From Teichococcus rhizosphaerae (GTDB taxonomy: Bacteria; Pseudomonadota; Alphaproteobacteria; Acetobacterales; Acetobacteraceae), in the NCBI RefSeq assembly GCF_002631185.1, contig NZ_PDNU01000047.1, positions 1-41,231 of the forward strand: 41,231 bases of DNA, given 5' to 3'. The notes beneath the pieces were generated by a model, which saw nothing but the letters and a program-made list of their open reading frames with translations, was not told where the DNA came from and did no database searches. This document shows positions 17,737 to 26,205 of the stretch, in pieces; the first letter of the stretch is position 1, and each line of letters starts with the position of its first letter. A program made the translations under genes and the position numbers.

Positions 17737-17968
17737 GATCGACGCATCGCTGCTGGCCCGGAAGAGCGATCTCCCGACTACAGTGGCCCCGCCGAAGCCC
17801 GAGCCTGCCGTCACGCCATCCGGCACCCCGGTGCGCGAGGGCCTGACCATCCGCATCCTCGCTACGGATAGCGAGCGGCTGCGGACTCTGGCTTACAAGA
17901 CGCGGCAGAAGAAGCAGGCCCTGCTGGACGAGGCCATCCGCCAGTACCTGGACAAGATGGGCGTGTGA
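17717..17968 (+). CDS. Small ribbon-helix-helix partition protein (ParB role)
   Basis: The product is 83 residues from ATG 17717, with GGAGGA at 17705-17710. The N-terminal half is flexible and Pro/Ala-rich; the C-terminal half, GLTIRILATDSERLRTLAY then KKQALLDEAIRQYLDKMGV, has the strand-helix-helix pattern of CopG/Arc-like DNA-binding dimers. The 20-base overlap with parA implies coupled translation. Type Ib partition systems pair a short ParA with just such a protein, whose N-terminal tail stimulates the ATPase. It should bind the AACCATG arrays on both sides of the pair. Confidence 0.8.
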   Translation: MASPPAKIDASLLARKSDLPTTVAPPKPEPAVTPSGTPVREGLTIRILATDSERLRTLAYKTRQKKQALLDEAIRQYLDKMGV

Positions 17969-17975
17969 TGAATGA

Positions 17976-18058
17976 ACCATGGTTACTTGCAACCATGGTT
18001 GTAACCATTCAACCAAGGTTCGAACCATACACGGTTAAACCGTTGTAACTACTAAACC
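17976..18058. repeat. Second centromere-like repeat array, downstream of the par pair
   Basis: AACCATGGTTAC, AACCATGGTTGTAACCATTC, AACCAAGGTTCG, AACCATACACGGTT and two AAACCGTTG words follow each other directly. Several are perfect palindromes (AACCATGGTT), whereas the upstream array is mainly direct repeats. This is a good candidate for the partition site (parS/parC). Confidence 0.7.
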
Positions 18059-18086
18059 GTTGAAATTATTAGCTTGTCATACTCGG

Positions 18087-18117
18087 GCGCGGCTGGAATC
18101 ATTCTCCCCAGCCGCGC
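18087..18117. terminator. Hairpin after the partition locus
   Basis: GCGCGGCTGG (18087-18096) pairs perfectly with CCAGCCGCGC (18108-18117). There is no T-run. A second GC stem (GCCGGC repeats) follows at about 18123-18150. Probably the end of par transcription. Confidence 0.5.
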
Positions 18118-18287
18118 AATCCCGCCGGCCGGAAACAGAAAAGGGCCGGCCCCGCCGAAGCAGAACCGACCCCTCCGATACCGAGACTAGCCCGGCGCGT
18201 GTGAGAACCCCAGGCTAGTCGCGTGCCTTCGAAATCGCAAGCCTCTTGCGGTGCGGGGAATCTGTGTCCTGCGGGCTGGCAGAAGCC

Positions 18288-19004
18288 ATGCCTGACCTGA
18301 TGACGCGCGTGGCCGGCTTGGTGGCCGGCACACCGCGCGAGCTGCACCAGAAGCGCCTGGCTGAGGAGTACCTCGCCGGCGGCCTGGACATAGCTGACAC
18401 CCTGCCAGCGCTCTACGCGCTGCATGCAAGCTGGGATGCCCGCCGGGAGCCGCAGGCGCCGCGGCCGCGCAGCACGCCCCGTGAGCCGCTCTCGACGGGC
18501 CGCTATGTGCCGGCGTTGAGCCTGGATCCGGTAACCCACCTGCGCGGTTGCGCGCTGGCGACGCTGCTGCTGGTGCGTTCGCTGGCCGACCAGGCCGGGC
18601 GTCTTGTCACCCTGACGGTTTCGCTTGCCACCCAGCTCGGTTACACGCGCCGGGCGGTGCAGTATGCCTATCATGAGCTGCGCGCCGCCGGATACCTGGA
18701 GCACCGCTACGATGCCCAGCACGGGGTCGTGGTGCTGGAGCTGCTGGAGGCGGTGCTGCCGGCACCGGAAGCCGTCCAGGCGCGGCAGGAGGAGCGCCAG
18801 GCGCCCACGCCCAGCACCGGCTGGCGCGAGGCCTGGAAGCGCCGGGTGCAGGCGCTCAACGCCGCCGCGCGCCGGGGGGTGCGAAATGCTGTTCGCCCAT
18901 TAAACGGGATCTCTATCCAGCAAGGCCGGGCAGGGCTGCCGATGCGTCAGCTGACCAGCGTCTTGCAGGTGCCAACCTGTGAAGGGGCATTGAAGTGGCG
19001 CTGA
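18288..19004 (+). CDS. Winged-helix protein of unknown function, plasmid-backbone associated
   Basis: The product is about 238 residues from ATG 18288 (a TTG at 18246 in frame is a possible earlier start). I do not recognise a named family. The centre reads LTVSLATQLGYTRRAVQYAY then HELRAAGYLEHRY, a clear winged helix-turn-helix with a recognition helix and beta-wing, like replication-linked or GntR/MarR-like domains. The N-terminal part is helical (ELHQKRLAEEYLAGGLDIAD); the C-terminal part is Arg/Ala-rich. It follows the partition locus in the same direction, so a role in replication or copy control is reasonable but not shown. Confidence 0.55.
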   Translation: MPDLMTRVAGLVAGTPRELHQKRLAEEYLAGGLDIADTLPALYALHASWDARREPQAPRPRSTPREPLSTGRYVPALSLDPVTHLRGCALATLLLVRSLADQAGRLVTLTVSLATQLGYTRRAVQYAYHELRAAGYLEHRYDAQHGVVVLELLEAVLPAPEAVQARQEERQAPTPSTGWREAWKRRVQALNAAARRGVRNAVRPLNGISIQQGRAGLPMRQLTSVLQVPTCEGALKWR

Positions 19005-19155
19005 TTGCAGCGAGATTACAGCAGGCTGGGGACCCGCACGGTATGCATTGAATCCTCAAGGCGAGGTGATTACAACTTATAGTTGCGTTTCTGCTTAATT
19101 CTGCCACCCTCGCCCATGTTAGGATGCGTGAGCGGGAGGGTTAAGGAGGAGCAGG

Positions 19156-19197
19156 GTGCTTCCTGAGCAGACGTTCTACGGCAACGGCAGAGGCTGA
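19156..19197 (+). CDS. Possible 13-residue leader peptide upstream of the histidine kinase
   Basis: A very strong ribosome site (AAGGAGGAG, 19143-19151) precedes GTG 19156, which opens a 13-codon frame (MLPEQTFYGNGRG) stopping at 19195-19197, one base before the kinase ATG at 19199. The kinase has no comparable ribosome site of its own, so translation may be coupled through this leader. Confidence 0.35.
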   Translation: MLPEQTFYGNGRG

Positions 19198-19198
19198 G

Positions 19199-21343
19199 AT
19201 GCCCCTCCGGCTTATTTTTACCCCCCTATCCAGTCGGACATTTGGCCTCCGTTTACATTTTCTCACGCTGATAGCTGTGGCCCTCATTCCGGCGCTCGGC
19301 GTTGGCGGGGTTGCTGCCTGGCAGGCTGTCACAGGTCGGCTGCATGCTTCCGAGGCCAATCTGCTGGATACCTCTCGGGCTCTTGCCATCGCCCTCGACC
19401 GTGAGTTTGAAGCCCATAAGGCGGCCTTGGCGGCGCTGGCTGCCTCGCCATCGTTGGACAGCGCTGATGGTGATGAACGGGCCTTGCGGCAGCAGGCTGG
19501 GCGGACGGCATTGGTTCTCCGCTCCCCCATCATCGCCATTGCTCCCGATCTCCGTCAGCGGTTCAACACCAGCCTGCCGGCCGGTCGACCCTTGCCCATG
19601 GTCAATTCGACTGAGGCGGCACAGAAGGTCTTCAGGACGGGGAAGTCTGTCGTGGGCAACCTGAACCGGGGCGCCCTGAGCGGCGCGCTTATGGCTGCGG
19701 TGATTGTTCCTGCTGTGCGTGAAGGCCAGGTCGTGGCTGCCCTCGCCACTCCTATCCTGCCGCAGCGCCTCGCTGCCTTGTTGGCAACCCAGCAATTAGA
19801 GGGTGGCGCTTTTGCTTCCATCGTTGATGGGCAGGGCGTAATCGTCGCCCGCTCCATAGATACTGCGGAACTCGCAGGGCTAGAGGCCAGCGAGTGGTAC
19901 ATCAAGGCGGCGGCGGAACATGCTTCGGGTCTTACCCGTGGACGTACATCCGATGGGCAGGAGGTGATCCTTGCCTTTCATCATTTGGCCAGCGCTGCAG
20001 GATGGTCGGTCGCGGTCGCCGAGCCAATTGCCCGTTATAATGCCAGTTGGCAAAGGCCGATGCTGGCTCTGGGGGTAGGGGGGGCGGGGGCCTTGGCGCT
20101 CGCCCTGGCTGTTGCACTCGTCTTTGAGCGCCGCTTCCGGCAGCCGCTCCAGGCACTGACGCTCAAAGCCTCTGAAGTCGCGGATGGCAAGAGAACCTCG
20201 CTTGCCGCCGTACCGCGCTCAGCCGTTACCGAATTCGAGATGCTGCGGGAGGCTATAACAAGGGCGGACCATGCCCTGCGCAGCCGGACAGCCGCCCTTG
20301 CTGCGAGTGAAGCCCGTCTCCGCGCCGTGGTCGAAACCGCTGTGGATGCCATCGTGGTCATCGACGAGAAGGGCATGATCCTGTCCTTCAACAATGCTGC
20401 GGAGAGGATCTTTGGCTACACGGCGGGAGAAGCAGTCGGGCTGAATGTCTCCATGCTGATGCGGAAGTCTGACGCCTTTCAGCACGACGGGTACCTGGCT
20501 CATTACCAGAAAACCGGTGAGCACAAGATCATCGGAGTTGGCCGCGAGGTCATAGGGCAACACAAGGACGGTTCTGTTCTGCCGCTCGACCTTGCCATCG
20601 CGGAATGGCGCGATGGAGAAGGCAGGCGCTTCTTCACTGGGATCATGCGCGATATCTCGGCACGGAAGGCCGAAGAAATCAGACGTGTCTTGCTGGCACG
20701 TGAGGTTGATCATCGCGCCAAGAACACGCTGGCTGTCGTGCAATCGGTGCTGCGGCTGACGCCGGTAGGTGAGCCCAAGGCCTTCGCCGCTTCTATCGAG
20801 GCCCGGGTGGCATCCCTGGCGCGGGTACACTCACTGCTCGCGCAGGAGGGATGGTCCGGGGCCGATCTGCGCGCCGTGCTGGAGCGTGAACTGGCGCCCT
20901 ATACCCCGGTGAGCAGCGACAAGGAGGTCCTGATCTCCTTGGATGGACCGGCGGTCCCACTGGCTCCTACAGCGGTCCAGCCAATTGCGATGGTGATACA
21001 TGAGCTGGTCACCAATGCGGCCAAGCATGGCGCGCTGAGTCAGCCAGGCGGTCGCGTGGAACTGCGATGGCAGGCCGGACGTCGTGCCGATGACGATGGC
21101 ATGCTGCGATTGTACTGGACCGAAAAAGGTGGCCCCTTACTCGTCGAAGCGCCGACACGGCGCGGGTTTGGCACGCGCGTGATCCAGGCCACTCTGCGTG
21201 GACAGCTGGGCGGCTCTGTCACGCAGCACTGGAACGCTGAGGGCATGGTGTGCGAGATCGTGCTGCCTATCAGCCGATTGACGCATCAGCCAAGCGATAC
21301 GGGCGGAGCCGATCCGTTTCAAATGCTGGATAGTCTTCGCTGA
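19199..21343 (+). CDS. Membrane-bound HWE-family sensor histidine kinase with PAS domain
   Basis: The protein has 714 residues. A membrane segment at about 20-42 and another at about 285-308 enclose a periplasmic sensor region of Cache type (about 45-280). A HAMP-like linker, then a PAS domain (about 370-490; VVETAVDAIVVIDEKGMILS, FNNAAERIFGYTAGEA) follow. The kinase core has the phospho-acceptor in REVDHRAKNTLAVVQSVL (His504), the N box MVIHELVTNAAKHGAL with the extra His, and LYWTEKGGP, the W-x-E signature of HWE kinases. These are common in alphaproteobacteria, often in stress or light responses. No response regulator is nearby, so it is an orphan here. The IS21 element begins 60 bases after its stop. 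Confidence 0.9.
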   Translation: MPLRLIFTPLSSRTFGLRLHFLTLIAVALIPALGVGGVAAWQAVTGRLHASEANLLDTSRALAIALDREFEAHKAALAALAASPSLDSADGDERALRQQAGRTALVLRSPIIAIAPDLRQRFNTSLPAGRPLPMVNSTEAAQKVFRTGKSVVGNLNRGALSGALMAAVIVPAVREGQVVAALATPILPQRLAALLATQQLEGGAFASIVDGQGVIVARSIDTAELAGLEASEWYIKAAAEHASGLTRGRTSDGQEVILAFHHLASAAGWSVAVAEPIARYNASWQRPMLALGVGGAGALALALAVALVFERRFRQPLQALTLKASEVADGKRTSLAAVPRSAVTEFEMLREAITRADHALRSRTAALAASEARLRAVVETAVDAIVVIDEKGMILSFNNAAERIFGYTAGEAVGLNVSMLMRKSDAFQHDGYLAHYQKTGEHKIIGVGREVIGQHKDGSVLPLDLAIAEWRDGEGRRFFTGIMRDISARKAEEIRRVLLAREVDHRAKNTLAVVQSVLRLTPVGEPKAFAASIEARVASLARVHSLLAQEGWSGADLRAVLERELAPYTPVSSDKEVLISLDGPAVPLAPTAVQPIAMVIHELVTNAAKHGALSQPGGRVELRWQAGRRADDDGMLRLYWTEKGGPLLVEAPTRRGFGTRVIQATLRGQLGGSVTQHWNAEGMVCEIVLPISRLTHQPSDTGGADPFQMLDSLR

Positions 21344-21516
21344 CGCCTATGTCGAAGGGCGCCGCTTGCGAATGCCGCGGCTCCCTCCGCCAAGCCTGGA
21401 ACCTGTTGATTGCCACTGAGATCTGACCCGGTTTGGGGTGAAGTTGCCACTGAGAGTTGACCCATGTTCGGACGCTAGCCTCGGCCTTTTGGGCGGGGGC
21501 AGCGGGAGTGTTGGAC

Positions 21517-23046
21517 ATGGCGTTGTTGAGCGTTATCCGGCGCTGGCATTTCCGGGAGCACCTGTCGATCCGCGCGATCGCCCGCCGGACCGGCCTGTCG
21601 CGGAACACCATCCGCAAGTACTTGCGGTCCGAGGCAGTGGAGCCTGTGTTCAGGGGCCCCGAACGCCCCAGCAAGCTGGATCCTTTCGCCGAGCGGCTGG
21701 CAGCCTGGCTGCGGACGGACGCCCGCAGGCCACGCAAACAGAAACGCACCGCGCGACAGTTCCACGCGGAGCTGGTAGGGCTCGGCTATGACGGCTCGTA
21801 CCGGCGGGTCGCCGCCTTTGTGCGGGCCTGGCGAGATGACTGGCAGCGCCAGCAGCAGACCTCCGGCCGCGGCGTCTTCGTGCCGCTGGCCTTCGGCCCG
21901 GGCGAGGCGTTCCAGTTCGACTGGAGCGAGGAGCATGCTGTCATCGGCGGCGAACGCACCAAGCTGCAGGTCGCCCATCTCAAGCTCTGCCACAGCCGGG
22001 CCTTCCTGGTGCGAGCCTACCTCCTGCAGACGCACGAGATGCTGTTCGACGCCCACAACCACGGCTTCCGCTTGCTGGGTGGCGTGCCGCGGCGCGGCAT
22101 CTACGACAACATGCGCACCGCCGTGGACCGGATTGGCCCGAGCCGGGAGCGGCAAATCAACGCCCGCTTCCTGGCCATGGCGAGCCACTACCTGTTCGAG
22201 CCAGAGTTCTGCAATCCGGCGTCAGGTTGGGAGAAAGGCCAGGTCGAGAAAAACGTCCAGGATGCCCGGCACCGGCTGTGGCAGCCTATGCCCCAGGCCA
22301 CCAGCCTGGAGGCGCTGAACGCCTGGCTGGAGCAGCGATGCCTCGCCCTCTGGGAGGAGATCCCGCATGGGGTGGAACCCGGCAGCGTCGCCGCGGCCTG
22401 GCGGCAGGAGGTGGACTGCCTGATGCCGGTCCAGCGGGTCTTTGACGGCTTCGTGGACGAGACCAAGCGGGTCTCGCCGACCTGCCTCGTGCACTTCGAG
22501 CGCAACCGCTACAGCGTGCCCGCCTCTTTCGCCAACCGGCCGGTCAGCTTGCGGATCTACCCTGATCGCATCGTGGTGGTGGCTGAGGGGGCGGTCGTCT
22601 GCGAGCACCAGCGGATCATCGAGCGGTCGCACCATGGGCAGGGTCGGACCGTCTACGACTGGCGCCACTACCTGGCCGTGGTCCAGCGCAAGCCCGGTGC
22701 CCTGCGCAACGGCGCGCCCTTCGCCGAACTGCCGGAGGCGTTCCGGCAGCTGCAGCGTCAACTGCACGGCAGGTCCGGCGGCGACCGGGAGATGGTGGAG
22801 ATCCTCTCCCTGGTGCTGCAGCACGACGAGCAGGCCGTGCTGGTCGCCGTGGAGATGGCGCTGCAGGCCGGGGTCGCCAGCAAGACCCACATCCTGAACC
22901 TGCTGCACCGGCTGACCGATGGCGCTGCCTCCCAGGTGCCGCCGATCGAGGCGCCTCAGGCCCTGGTCTTGGCGCAGGAGCCCAAGGCCAACGTCGCGCG
23001 CTACGACAGCCTGCGCCCGAGGCAAGGAGGCCGTCATGCGTCATGA
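21517..23046 (+). CDS. istA: IS21-family transposase IstA
   Basis: The product is 509 residues from ATG 21517. The N-terminal helix-turn-helix ([20 protein letters not shown], about 17-36) binds the ends. The DDE catalytic core shows [12 protein letters not shown] (Asp), [10 protein letters not shown] (Asp) and [11 protein letters not shown] (Glu), in the usual order. The C-terminal part is the Mu-transposase-like barrel. The end of the gene overlaps istB by 11 bases, as is normal for translational coupling in IS21. No defects are visible. Confidence 0.93.
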   Translation: MALLSVIRRWHFREHLSIRAIARRTGLSRNTIRKYLRSEAVEPVFRGPERPSKLDPFAERLAAWLRTDARRPRKQKRTARQFHAELVGLGYDGSYRRVAAFVRAWRDDWQRQQQTSGRGVFVPLAFGPGEAFQFDWSEEHAVIGGERTKLQVAHLKLCHSRAFLVRAYLLQTHEMLFDAHNHGFRLLGGVPRRGIYDNMRTAVDRIGPSRERQINARFLAMASHYLFEPEFCNPASGWEKGQVEKNVQDARHRLWQPMPQATSLEALNAWLEQRCLALWEEIPHGVEPGSVAAAWRQEVDCLMPVQRVFDGFVDETKRVSPTCLVHFERNRYSVPASFANRPVSLRIYPDRIVVVAEGAVVCEHQRIIERSHHGQGRTVYDWRHYLAVVQRKPGALRNGAPFAELPEAFRQLQRQLHGRSGGDREMVEILSLVLQHDEQAVLVAVEMALQAGVASKTHILNLLHRLTDGAASQVPPIEAPQALVLAQEPKANVARYDSLRPRQGGRHAS

Positions 23047-23818
23047 CCCGGCGGCCGCCGCCATCACCATCATGCTGCGCAGCCTCAAGATGCACGGCAT
23101 GGCACAGGCCGCAGCCGAACTGACCGAGCAGGGCGCGCCCGCCTTCCAGAGCGCGATCCCGATCCTGTCGCAGCTGCTCAAGGCCGAGATCGCCGAGCGT
23201 GAGGTCCGCTCCATCGCCTACCAGCTCAAGGCCGCCCGCTTCCCCACCTACAAGGACCTGACAGGCTTCGACTTCACCAGCAGCCAACTCAACGAAGCCC
23301 TGGTTCGCCAGCTCCACGCCGGTGCCTTCATGGACAGCGCCGACAACATCGTGCTGGTCGGCGGGCCGGGTACCGGCAAGACCCACGTGGCCACCGCCCT
23401 CGGCGTTCAGGCCGTCGAGCACCACCGCAAACGCGTGCGGTTCTTCTCCACGGTGGAACTGGTCAACATGCTCGAGCAGGAGAAAGCCGCCGGAAGGGCC
23501 GGGCAGATCGCCACCCGCCTGCTCCATGCCGACCTGCTGATCCTCGACGAGCTGGGCTACCTGCCGTTCAGCGCCTCAGGCGGTGCCCTGCTGTTTCACC
23601 TGCTCAGCAAGCTCTACGAGCAGACCAGCGTCATCATCACCACCAACCTCAGTTTCAGTGAGTGGGCGGCGATCTTCGGGGATGCCAAGATGACCACCGC
23701 GCTCCTCGACCGGCTCACCCACCACTGCCACATCCTGGAGACCGGCAACGACAGCTTCCGCTTCAGGAACAGCTCCGCCACCCAGGCCCATCGCGAAAGG
23801 AAACCACAGCCGACCTGA
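23036..23818 (+). CDS. istB: IS21-family helper ATPase IstB
   Basis: The product has 260 residues. IstB is a DnaA/DnaC-like AAA+ ATPase that selects target DNA and activates IstA. Walker A is [10 protein letters not shown], Walker B is [10 protein letters not shown], and the sensor stretch [17 protein letters not shown] is standard. GCAAGGAGG lies just before ATG 23036. Length and sequence are normal; the element appears competent for transposition. Confidence 0.94.
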   Translation: MRHDPAAAAITIMLRSLKMHGMAQAAAELTEQGAPAFQSAIPILSQLLKAEIAEREVRSIAYQLKAARFPTYKDLTGFDFTSSQLNEALVRQLHAGAFMDSADNIVLVGGPGTGKTHVATALGVQAVEHHRKRVRFFSTVELVNMLEQEKAAGRAGQIATRLLHADLLILDELGYLPFSASGGALLFHLLSKLYEQTSVIITTNLSFSEWAAIFGDAKMTTALLDRLTHHCHILETGNDSFRFRNSSATQAHRERKPQPT

Positions 23819-24156
23819 CGAGATCTGAAAACCCTGCATCCACAACCCGGGTCAGATCCTCGTGGCAACCCCGGGTCAGGTCTCAGTGGCAATCAACAAG
23901 ATGAGGCAGTAGAGTTCAGGGGGACGCAGCAGGAGGTCGGCGACGGCGTACCCGGGGCGGTTCAGTGGAGTGTCCAGGGCTATGCATGGCGAGATGGCAG
24001 TACATGGACAGATCTATAAGCGGGCAGCCAAGAGCCTGTGCGGCTGATCAGCATCGGTGCCAAGGGCGTGATGGCTCCGCACGAACCTTGGGAAGCATTC
24101 TGCGTTGAGCAGAGGTGTTAGCCATCCAGCTGCGGCTCTGCTTTGGAAGGGATGCC

Positions 24157-25626
24157 ATGAAACGACCGAGGTTCGCCAAGGCCGCCAGTGCAGGCATCGG
24201 CCGGATCGAAAAGGCTTCTTCGCTCGACAAGCCAAGCTATGCTGTCGAAACCGCCATTGCGCGCCCATCGCAGATCGCGGGATCTCCGGCCGAGAAGGCA
24301 GGCAATGTCCTGCACGGCACATGGTATGGGCACCCTCTTCACCCGATGCTTGTCACTCTTCCGATCGGCGCCTGGACCTTTGCTTTCGGCCTCGACCTCC
24401 TAGCGGTGCTTGGCCTCCGGTCGAAGGGCGTGGAGCGCAGCGCCGAACTCGCCTTGAAGGCAGGCGCGGCCGGTGCCGTTGTCGCCGCCGCGGCCGGATT
24501 AGCGGATTGGCAGCACACAAACGGCCGTGACCGTCGGGTTGGCACAGCTCATGCACTCGTCAACACTACTTCCCTCGCCCTTCACCTTGCCTCCGTTGCT
24601 CTTCGTGATCGTGGCCACCTTGGTCGAGGCAGGCTGGCCAGCGCAGCCGGATGGGCCTGCCTGTTGGTAGGGGGCTATCTTGGCGGCCACATGGTGTATC
24701 GCCGCCAGATCGGCGTGGATCATGCCGACCGGAGCCCGGAGCCCCGTGACTTCCAGGCCGTGTTGCCTGTTTCGGAACTGGAAGAAGACCGCCCCCTGCG
24801 CGTCGAGATCCGGGATGAGGACACCCGGCAAAATATCGGCGTTGTTCTGGTCAGACACCGGGGACGCGTGCAGGCGATGGGCGCGCGATGTTCTCATATG
24901 GGTGGGCCCTTGGATCAGGGCTGGGTTCTGAATGGCTCACTGGTCTGCCCTTGGCACGGGTCTCGTTATGATCTGGAAAGCGGATGGCCAACCAGCGGAC
25001 CTTCGACCTGCCCGCAGCCGCGCTACGAAGTCCGGCTCAGAGATGGCATGGTTGAGATCAGGCGAGAACAGGAGCCGGGCGACGAGATTGTTACCGCGGC
25101 TGACATCGATAAGGTGCCCCCTTTGCCGGATGGCGTCTCCTTCAGCAAGAAGGCCAACGAGGTGCTGTTCGAGCACCACGAACTCATCCGTCAGCTTTTC
25201 AAAGCGATCAAGAACACGCCTCGGGATGATCCCCAGCGCCGTGACCTCATGCGGATACTCGCCTCAGAGCTGGAGATCCACGAGCATGTTGAGGATCACA
25301 TCTTCTATCCTGCCGTCTACTCCGTCAGCGAAGACGTGCCCATTGCGCATTCCGAGCACCGTCAACTGGCCGACCTGCTGGCCAAAACGCTGAAGCTGAA
25401 CACGGCGACGCAGGAGTTTGAAGAGCATCTCCAGGCGCTCTATTCCGCCATGGACCACCATGCAGGATCGGAAGAAAGGTCCATGTTCCAGGAAGCGCAG
25501 CGGCTGGGTGACGCACGTCTGCGGAAAATGGGACAAGAGCTAGAGAGGATGCTGGAGGAGCAAAGAACGTCACGTGCTCAACGGATGTTCCGCGACCTCA
25601 AGATCAGGCTCTTGGAGGGATTATAG
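24157..25626 (+). CDS. DUF2231 membrane domain - Rieske [2Fe-2S] - hemerythrin fusion protein
   Basis: The protein has 489 residues. The first third is a DUF2231 membrane domain (HGTWYGHPLHPMLVTLPIGA, about 45-70, with four hydrophobic segments to about 195). A Rieske ferredoxin domain follows, with the complete ligand set Cys245-x-His247 (CSHMGGPL) and Cys264-x2-His267 (CPWHGSRYD). The C-terminal part (about 335-470) is a hemerythrin HHE four-helix domain: FEHHELIRQLFKAI, LEIHEHVEDHIFYPAV, HSEHRQLADLL, and MDHHAGSEERSMF near its end supply the diiron histidines and acids. DUF2231-Rieske proteins are known; adding hemerythrin to the same chain is unusual to me. I infer a membrane-tethered redox or O2/NO-sensing protein. 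GGAAGGG precedes ATG 24157. Confidence 0.88.
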   Translation: MKRPRFAKAASAGIGRIEKASSLDKPSYAVETAIARPSQIAGSPAEKAGNVLHGTWYGHPLHPMLVTLPIGAWTFAFGLDLLAVLGLRSKGVERSAELALKAGAAGAVVAAAAGLADWQHTNGRDRRVGTAHALVNTTSLALHLASVALRDRGHLGRGRLASAAGWACLLVGGYLGGHMVYRRQIGVDHADRSPEPRDFQAVLPVSELEEDRPLRVEIRDEDTRQNIGVVLVRHRGRVQAMGARCSHMGGPLDQGWVLNGSLVCPWHGSRYDLESGWPTSGPSTCPQPRYEVRLRDGMVEIRREQEPGDEIVTAADIDKVPPLPDGVSFSKKANEVLFEHHELIRQLFKAIKNTPRDDPQRRDLMRILASELEIHEHVEDHIFYPAVYSVSEDVPIAHSEHRQLADLLAKTLKLNTATQEFEEHLQALYSAMDHHAGSEERSMFQEAQRLGDARLRKMGQELERMLEEQRTSRAQRMFRDLKIRLLEGL

Positions 25627-25917
25627 AGAAGTTCTCTTTGTCCTGCCGCGATTTGCAACGGGTGAGGGATACTTGCTTGTAGGGCCGCCCAGGCCCGCGC
25701 GAGCACCTGGGTATGTCCGTTCCCCGAAGAAAAGGCAGAAATGCTGTTTGTCTCCCATGGGCGCAAAGCCGCCCATCACCACGGGCGATGGCTAGCAGTC
25801 TGACGAGCATTCTGCTCAAGGGTTAATATGTTGATTGGCCTTGGAAAACAGGCAGGCAAACACTGTCAAACGAAAAAACTGTGATTGACCATAGGCATTT
25901 GCCTGCAAGGAGGGTTC
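25627..25917. other. Intergenic region
   Basis: I see no gene. Local inverted words (GGGCGGCTTTGCGCCC on the minus strand at about 25755-25770, followed by GCCCATCACCACGGGC) could form a weak stem after the Rieske-hemerythrin gene. Confidence 0.3.
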
Positions 25918-26136
25918 GTGGCTGAGATTGTACACCCGCATGACGATCCTTTTTACGGGGAACTCAGAGCTTTCGCCAACCGCGATGGCTTTGTTGTCAT
26001 TGAGATGAAGGAAGAAGGAGACGCACCTTTCCTGGTCCTGAGTGCATTGGAAGCAGCCCGTTTGATGGCAGCCATGCGTCACGCTATCTCCGGAATAGAG
26101 GATGATGTGAAGAAGGCCATTCCGCCGGAAGATTGA
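25918..26136 (+). CDS. Small conserved-looking hypothetical protein
   Basis: The product is 72 residues from GTG 25918 with an excellent AAGGAGGG site at 25907-25914. It is acidic and soluble, with a beta-rich first half (FYGELRAFANRDGFVVIEMK) and a helical second half (LSALEAARLMAAMRHAI). I do not recognise the family. It stops 69 bases before the signal-peptide gene of the yjfKLJ set and could be co-transcribed with it. Confidence 0.6.
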   Translation: MAEIVHPHDDPFYGELRAFANRDGFVVIEMKEEGDAPFLVLSALEAARLMAAMRHAISGIEDDVKKAIPPED

Positions 26137-26205
26137 CCGTGCATGGCCGGCGAGACCGGTGGCGCGGCCAGCAGCAGCCCATGAATGGCTAGGAGCCCTG
26201 TCGGG

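Larger units (their letters stand above)
21404..23898 (+). mobile_element. Complete IS21-family element
   Basis: The left end TGTTGATTGCCACTGAGATC and the right end (reverse complement TGTTGATTGCCACTGAGACC) define a 2495-base element. Further inner copies of the GCCACTGAGA...TGACCC motif lie just inside the left end (about 21445-21465) and near 23845-23880, the multiple transposase-binding repeats typical of IS21. No target duplication is evident: GAACC lies outside the left end and AGATG outside the right. Confidence 0.88.
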
